A DNA stretch of 64,000 nucleotides from Gelatoporia subvermispora B. Taxonomy: Eukaryota > Basidiomycota > Agaricomycetes > Polyporales > Gelatoporiaceae. Position numbers and translations under genes: made by a program. Shown one piece after another: positions 59,301-64,000 of the stretch. Below the pieces are notes generated by a model. It was not told where the DNA came from. It was given only the letters and a program-made list of their open reading frames with translations, and did no database searches. Where the stretch lies: the NCBI GenBank assembly GCA_000320605.2, contig KB445804.1, forward strand, positions 322,591 through 386,590, given 5' to 3'. The stretch's first letter is position 1. The number at the start of each line of letters is the position of its first letter.

Positions 59301-60750
59301 TAACAATTTCACTTTAAGTGTCACTTAAGATCACTTACGGCGCTGCATAAGTGACGTTCAGCTACTTAAAGTCGCTTATCAGCAAAGTTAAGCAAATGTA
59401 AGCGACTTTAAGTGATCGCCAGTAGACGGCACGCTACGGCACGCTGCGGCAAGCTACGGCACGCTATGCGAACACACGGCTGTGGCGCACTCGTACCGAC
59501 ATTCACTTACGATCATGAGGTGCAACATGCACCGTGCATGTATGGATATGAACATCGGGCACAGCAAGTTTGTATCGCTCGGCGTGTGTCGGCAGCATAC
59601 CATTAAGCCACTCGGTCATACAGTGACCTCTCGCGTTCAGTGCACCGGCGTGCTCCATCCCTCGCTGGCACCACCGAAACCAGTCCTAGACTTTTGCTGA
59701 AGTTCAAATGATCTCAGCTTGCAACTTTGTGCTCTCGGTTCTTTGGAGTACCTCTGAATATGTCTGACTGGTGGACTCAATAGTTTGACAGTCATCATCT
59801 TGGTTCGTATCACTCGGTCAGCTCGCAATGCAATACTGCTGTACGTGCCGCATTCAAACATGTTACCAGTCACACCGACACCATCATTCTGCACTGTGAG
59901 GCTGATCTCCCGCATCCGAACGGTTCCTGCGGGTTATACAACAGCTCGTACTGCTCGTAATGGCCCTCACTTCGAGTCGCAAAGTCTCACGTACATTCAC
60001 TTACGGTCGCTTGCATTCACTTATAGCTGCTGAGTTTCACTTGCTATTCACGTATATCCACGGAATGCGTCTCACTTATTTTCACTTACTCTCACTGTCG
60101 GCTGACTATAGCGGAACTTCACGTAAGAGCACTGGAGTTTCACTTAGCGATCACTTGAGGAGTGGCACTGCTCACTTATACATTCACGCTCAGGTATCAT
60201 GGGAAAGACGAATGTACGGTAGATCTTTCCAGTTTACAACGCCTTGCAACGTATACTGTAACTTCTCAAGCTGCAGTAAGGGCCTGCTCATGATAGGAAC
60301 TATATTATTCGACGATTGACATGTGTGCTGTGATGTCAATACTTAGGACACAGGGTCGTAGCAAGCAAGTCGGTGACTCCGGACCCGTAGTAACGAAGTA
60401 CGATGGTGGTGAACAAGGACAATCCCTAAAAAGTACGGATGAATTGTAGATATTAATTACTCAGACCGTAGGCAATGGGGCAGAGATAATGATACCGTAT
60501 ACGATAGTTCACATCAATGACTCATGAGTCGTCAGGATGAGATTGACCCAAGAGTGTCGTGAGCACCCCGTGTTGACTATACTGTTCTCTGAACGGAGGC
60601 GTGTGCTTGGAATCAGTAGCTTATGGCTACTCCCAGCCCATAATACGATGCAGTCGGATGTCTGTGTCTTTGGAGCAAGTAAGTGAAGTTAAGTGAAAAC
60701 AACGCCAAAGGTACGTGAAATAAGCGGCATAAGTGAGCCATTTACGTGAA
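59300..60750. repeat. field of TTCACTTA-like repeats with inverted copies at the right edge
   Basis: Many degenerate copies of TTCACTTA or CACTTA occur in the plus orientation at 59308-59340, about 59500, and densely at 59990-60190. Copies in the opposite orientation (TAAGTGAA, TAAGTGAG, TACGTGAA) occur at 60680-60750. Spacing is irregular. The central part, 60190-60670, lacks them. No transposase frame was seen. Clustered subterminal repeats facing opposite ways are typical of non-autonomous DNA transposons; a protein-binding array is the alternative. Confidence 0.6.
59427..59466 (+). repeat. 10-bp tandem repeat, four copies
   Basis: CGGCACGCTA, CGGCACGCTG, CGGCAAGCTA and CGGCACGCTA stand head to tail inside the repeat field. 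Confidence 0.85.
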
Positions 60751-60754
60751 TTTC

Positions 60755-61781
60755 CCTAGCCTCGTGGCATGGCAGTCTGGAGACGTCTGGTTCCCTGATG
60801 GCAACATTATCCTGCTCTCAGTAGAGAAGATAGCATTCCGCGTGTTCAAAGGATTCCTTGCGCAGCATTCGCCCGTGTTCCGCGACATGTTCGCAATCGC
60901 TCAGCTGGACAAGGCCACTGCTTTCGACGAATGCCCGGTATTGCTGTTGTCAGACTCTGCCTTCAATCTGTCGCCGCTATTACGTCTGCTGACCGGCGTG
61001 CACGAGTGAGTCCTCTTTTCTCGTCTGCCAGAGGCGCTGACGTCTTGCTAGCTTTCTCCAGACTGAGAAGAGCCTGCAATTCTCTGGCCTCGCATCCGTC
61101 ATTCTTTTGAGCCACAAATATCAGATGGAACGCATCCGCGATCGTGCATTACAGCTACTGGAGGATATTATGGCAGTTGAGCCACCGCAAGACCAAGACG
61201 TGAAAGAGTATCTTGCGTTTTCATCACTCTCGATTATGCCGGAAGACGCTTTTGCAATAGTTAACCTGGCCTCCCTAACGGGACGGAATTCCCTCCTACC
61301 TATGGCCTTCTACATGTGCTGCTTCCTTTCTCCCGTAACATTAATTCACGGGTTCATCCGTAGTGGATTCCTTTGCAAGCTCCAGCCAGGGGACGTCGTA
61401 CGATGCTTCTCGGGCAAATCTCAGCTGGCGAACGCATGCGCAATTTCATTCCTTAAGATCTACGACTACAATCTCGACATGCAAGCGGTATGCTCGACGC
61501 CGAGCAAGTGCAGGCCCAGCTTCCATGGGCATATTCGCAAGATCACGAAATACTCACCAAAGGAGATAACTTCGTGTAACGCCTTGTCGGCCTGGGCTGC
61601 ATGCGACATACACGAAGATATCTGCGACCAATGCTCCCTTACGCTCTCCGATAGAGTAAAAGCTACCCATTCGGAGGTGGAAGAATTTACCCAAATATTT
61701 CGGGCTCGACATCAAATGGCCGATAGCAAAGGCAGCATGACGAACATCAAAGGCTTTGCTTGTCCAAAGTTCGTGTTTTGA
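60755..61781 (+). CDS. BTB/POZ domain protein, 5' end unresolved
   Basis: Seen: an acceptor ccctag just before 60757 leads into LVAWQSGDVWFPDGNIILLS, then VFKGFLAQHSPVFRDMFAIA, which is the BTB fold start found in many mushroom proteins (D-x-W-x-x-DGNI, then H-S-x-V-F-x-DMF). Exon 1 ends near 61006, and the next exon continues DFLQTEKSLQFSGLASVILL, SHKYQMERIRDRALQLLED and a Cys-containing tail (CDIHEDICDQCSLTLSD) to the stop at 61781. No ATG is in frame before the BTB part, so at least one upstream exon must exist, probably inside or beyond the repeat field, or the start has been lost. Known: such BTB proteins often serve as CUL3 adaptors or protein interaction units. Partner unknown. Confidence 0.7.
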
Positions 61782-62026
61782 ATTTCATCCTAGCGACCGC
61801 GAAGTACTAACTGGACACTACAAGACATCAGGCGACCGCTCCCTGCTGTGTTCTTCCGCAGCGATAAATCGAAGAGGAGAGAACGAATAACCCGGGCAAC
61901 ACAGATTGTGTGACGTCTCTGCTACCCTTCACTATACCCCCACGAAAATCAAATCATTGATTTTTGATGGCGACGAAAAGACGACTCTCAGTGTACGAGT
62001 ATCATAAATAGAGTATATTAAATACT

Positions 62027-62420
62027 CTACAGTGGCTTCTCGAATACAATCAGCTTTCTAGCTTCCCATTGTGCCGCCTCAAGATCGACCACATATGAGG
62101 GTCCACGAGCAGCCAGCAGGTAATAGCCGAAGTGCTTCGCGCAGGCTGCCTTGATGCCTGCGAGACGGCCCGTCTTGGTGAGCTCCCAATCCACATGTCC
62201 CAATAATATGTACCTGCAGGTGCTCTGTCTCTTCCATCTTTCTCGTCCCATAGAGCATGTACATCTCTGCTTGCACCTTAAATGCGATGTCAGGAAGCGC
62301 GCTGATGAGGCCGGCGCTGTCGGGAACGACGTCGGACACTCCAGGCAACGTGGCGGCCTTCGGGAAGGGACGGAACATTGCCGATGTTACTGCACGAGGG
62401 CTTCGTTCTGACGATGCTTG
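62027..62420 (-). pseudogene. frameshifted relic of an unknown conserved protein
   Basis: Seen: one frame reads MFRPFPKAATLPGVSDVVPD, then IAFKVQAEMYMLYGTRKMEE and TEHLQVHI. The next frame continues LLGHVDWELTKTGRLAGIKA, then HFGYYLLAARG and ARKLIVFEKPL to a stop at 62027. The change of frame falls near 62205 within about 10 nt and is too tight for an intron. Upstream of 62400 the likely continuation is in a third frame with a stop. The text looks like a real protein, but I do not recognise the family. Confidence 0.4.
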
Positions 62421-62691
62421 GGTGCTACGCGAGCTCGTAGACGATGTCCAAAGTGAAGCCGAGGCCAGTCGTAGCCAGTGGTGCACGTATGCTCCTTGGG
62501 GAGGGGTTGTCGCAGGCGACATGATGTACGATCGAGCCGAGATGTCCGAATAGCTAACGAGCTACAACATTCGAGCCTCGCAGTACACGCAACGGAAAGT
62601 GCGTAAGTTAAGGTAGAAAAGTGTACTACCAGAGGAAAGGAGTGGTATCATATCTCGCTATCCATCATGATCAGAGTCCCCTAGTTCCGTC

Positions 62692-64000
62692 CTAATAAGT
62701 ATCCCGGGGTCCACCAAAATACCATGGGTGTGTATCTGCACCTACTGGATAGCTAGGGCAACCTGGTTGGTACTCTATCCCATAAGCAGTATGCTGAATG
62801 CGGTACATGACTGTACGACGACCGTCATTTTCATGAGTAATGCTGAATGCATAGCTCAGATCAGTGCGACAAATAAAGTGGAGGTTTTCAAGTGTCCCGC
62901 AGTAGGCCTGAAACAACCTTGGCACGCAGGACCAGTCGCAGAACATATGTTGCGCCGTGGCTTCGAGCCATTCGCGCTGCAAGTGCGTATTATGTGGGTC
63001 GGGGAATCCAACCTCAAAGTGCGGCAGATCCCATGGAGAGTGCTCCTCGAGGGGATCGAGGCGGAAATTCCATCCAAAATACTTCAAGTGCTGAAACAGC
63101 GACAAGCGAGATGCATATTCTCCTGTAGTATGTGGCCAAGTGCATGGTTTGGTTGTCATTTGACTGTTGTTCGCACGAAGGATAAGAGTAAGCGCCTGAA
63201 GCAGGGGGAATGTGCGGCCCAGGCGTTCAAACAAATCTAGCCCGGCATATCGGATTCCCTCGAGAACGAGGACACGCAATGGTGCCGTTTCTAATACATC
63301 GATGAGATTGACGAGTTCGGCTTGGTTGAGTCCACGGTTCATGGTGAGTCTGAAGTGTGTCAATCTTAGGTCGTTGCTATTGATTCCACCGGCTCCAAAC
63401 CACGAAGACAGTTGGTCGATGCTGTTGATCGACATGTAACTGATATCGAGGCGCTCTAGAGAACGAAATGGATTACATCGTTCAGCAAATCTCTCCGGCA
63501 ATTCCGGTAAGTGGAATGGCGCATCTGATGCATTAAGACATCTGACGACAGCAAATAGAATGTTCGGCATCAACGCGAGAAGCTCCAGTGATGCGCCGTC
63601 TGCCTCCGTATGGAATACCAGAGAGGTGTTCACCACTGAAGACAATGGTGGGAGTAGTGATATCTGTGTCGGGTACGGTAAAAGGCAGGGGCAGTCCTCG
63701 AGATTTATGGTGCGAAGTGATTTCATTGATGAAAAGGCTTTCAGCATCTGGGAGGTTAGGCAGACCATTCGCATGTCGAATGTGGTCAGGTCGACTCGTT
63801 CCAAAATATCCATGATACGCGAATGGAGAGTGTTCGAGAATTCGATGCAGTTATTAGATCCTGAAGCAGCAGATGCGATCGCTCGAAGGGGCTGTTTCCA
63901 TTCGTCCGTGATGCACAGGGTTCGCATACGGCGGAGAATTCCATGATGTGCAAGTATAAACTCGGCCTGAGACAGCATTCTCGCTCGCGCGTTTTCTACC
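62692..64000 (-). CDS. F-box/LRR-type protein, N-terminal part beyond the window
   Basis: Seen: an uninterrupted frame that enters from the right edge (VENARAR before an internal Met at 63978) and stops at 62692. Repeating blocks with leucines at regular spacing occur, for example LKAFSSMKSLRTINLEDCPC, LLALMPNILFAVVRCLNA, FRSLERLDISYMSINSIDQL, DLRLTHFRLTMNRGLNQ and LVNLIDVLETAPLRVLVLEG. This fits the irregular leucine-rich repeats of mushroom F-box proteins. The F-box would lie N-terminal, outside the window. It shares order and wording with the broken gene at 24.2-26.1 kb (LRLTHF-x-L, ETAPLRVL vs AAAPLRML, EYASRLS). Likely an SCF substrate adaptor; partner unknown. Confidence 0.75.
   Translation of the reverse strand, partial: VENARARMLSQAEFILAHHGILRRMRTLCITDEWKQPLRAIASAASGSNNCIEFSNTLHSRIMDILERVDLTTFDMRMVCLTSQMLKAFSSMKSLRTINLEDCPCLLPYPTQISLLPPLSSVVNTSLVFHTEADGASLELLALMPNILFAVVRCLNASDAPFHLPELPERFAERCNPFRSLERLDISYMSINSIDQLSSWFGAGGINSNDLRLTHFRLTMNRGLNQAELVNLIDVLETAPLRVLVLEGIRYAGLDLFERLGRTFPLLQALTLILRANNSQMTTKPCTWPHTTGEYASRLSLFQHLKYFGWNFRLDPLEEHSPWDLPHFEVGFPDPHNTHLQREWLEATAQHMFCDWSCVPRLFQAYCGTLENLHFICRTDLSYAFSITHENDGRRTVMYRIQHTAYGIEYQPGCPSYPVGADTHPWYFGGPRDTY

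Noticed and set aside
1..64000. CRISPR arrays, bacterial operons, rRNA or tRNA genes
   Set aside because: No regularly spaced direct repeats of suitable length. Spliced genes show a eukaryote. No convincing tRNA A and B box pair was recognised by eye, though a tRNA scan was not run.

Overview
This window is nuclear DNA of a filamentous basidiomycete, most likely an Agaricomycete and plausibly a polypore-type wood decayer. The evidence is many short introns of about 50 bp with GT-AG ends, closely packed genes on both strands, a fungal-type fatty acid synthase fused into one chain, a polyporopepsin-like aspartic protease, and F-box, BTB and SnoaL-like families of the kind expanded in mushrooms. 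The species cannot be named from the sequence alone.

Layout. At 0-4 kb are the 5' part of an ATG15 lipase gene, cut by the window edge, and a complete neutral trehalase, both on the minus strand. At 5.3-18 kb on the plus strand are an ABCC-type full transporter, two tandem short-chain dehydrogenases that are recent duplicates, and a secreted pepsin-like protease. At 18.2-21.8 kb on the minus strand is a ten-exon gene whose reading frame closes exactly at 1,051 residues. It joins an unnamed N-terminal module to a Zn(II)2Cys6 DNA-binding cluster in mid-protein and a fungal transcription factor domain. A small gene for a putative mitochondrial protein follows at 23-23.6 kb.

From about 24 to 37 kb the window becomes an accessory stretch rich in broken genes. 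It holds an F-box/LRR-type pseudogene, a 29-nt perfect inverted repeat, a possible membrane-protein relic, and a frame-disrupted paralogue of the 18-21 kb gene in which the same N-terminal module is followed by WD40 repeats. A single intact SnoaL/NTF2-like gene lies at 37.2-37.7 kb.

At 39-58.6 kb conserved genes return: DBP5 RNA helicase (mRNA export), a POF1-like nucleotidyltransferase, the giant beta-alpha fused fatty acid synthase (about 12.9 kb of DNA), and a RUS/DUF647 family protein. The last 5 kb hold a field of TTCACTTA-like repeats with inverted copies at its right edge, a BTB/POZ gene, a frameshifted relic, and the 3' part of an F-box/LRR-type gene running off the right end.

The most unusual points are: (i) the shared N-terminal module carried by two nearby genes with different C-terminal halves (Zn2Cys6 factor and WD40); (ii) microexons of 9 nt in trehalase and 8 nt in both dehydrogenases; (iii) the single-chain fatty acid synthase, with the ketosynthase cysteine codon split by an intron; and (iv) the repeat field next to the BTB gene.
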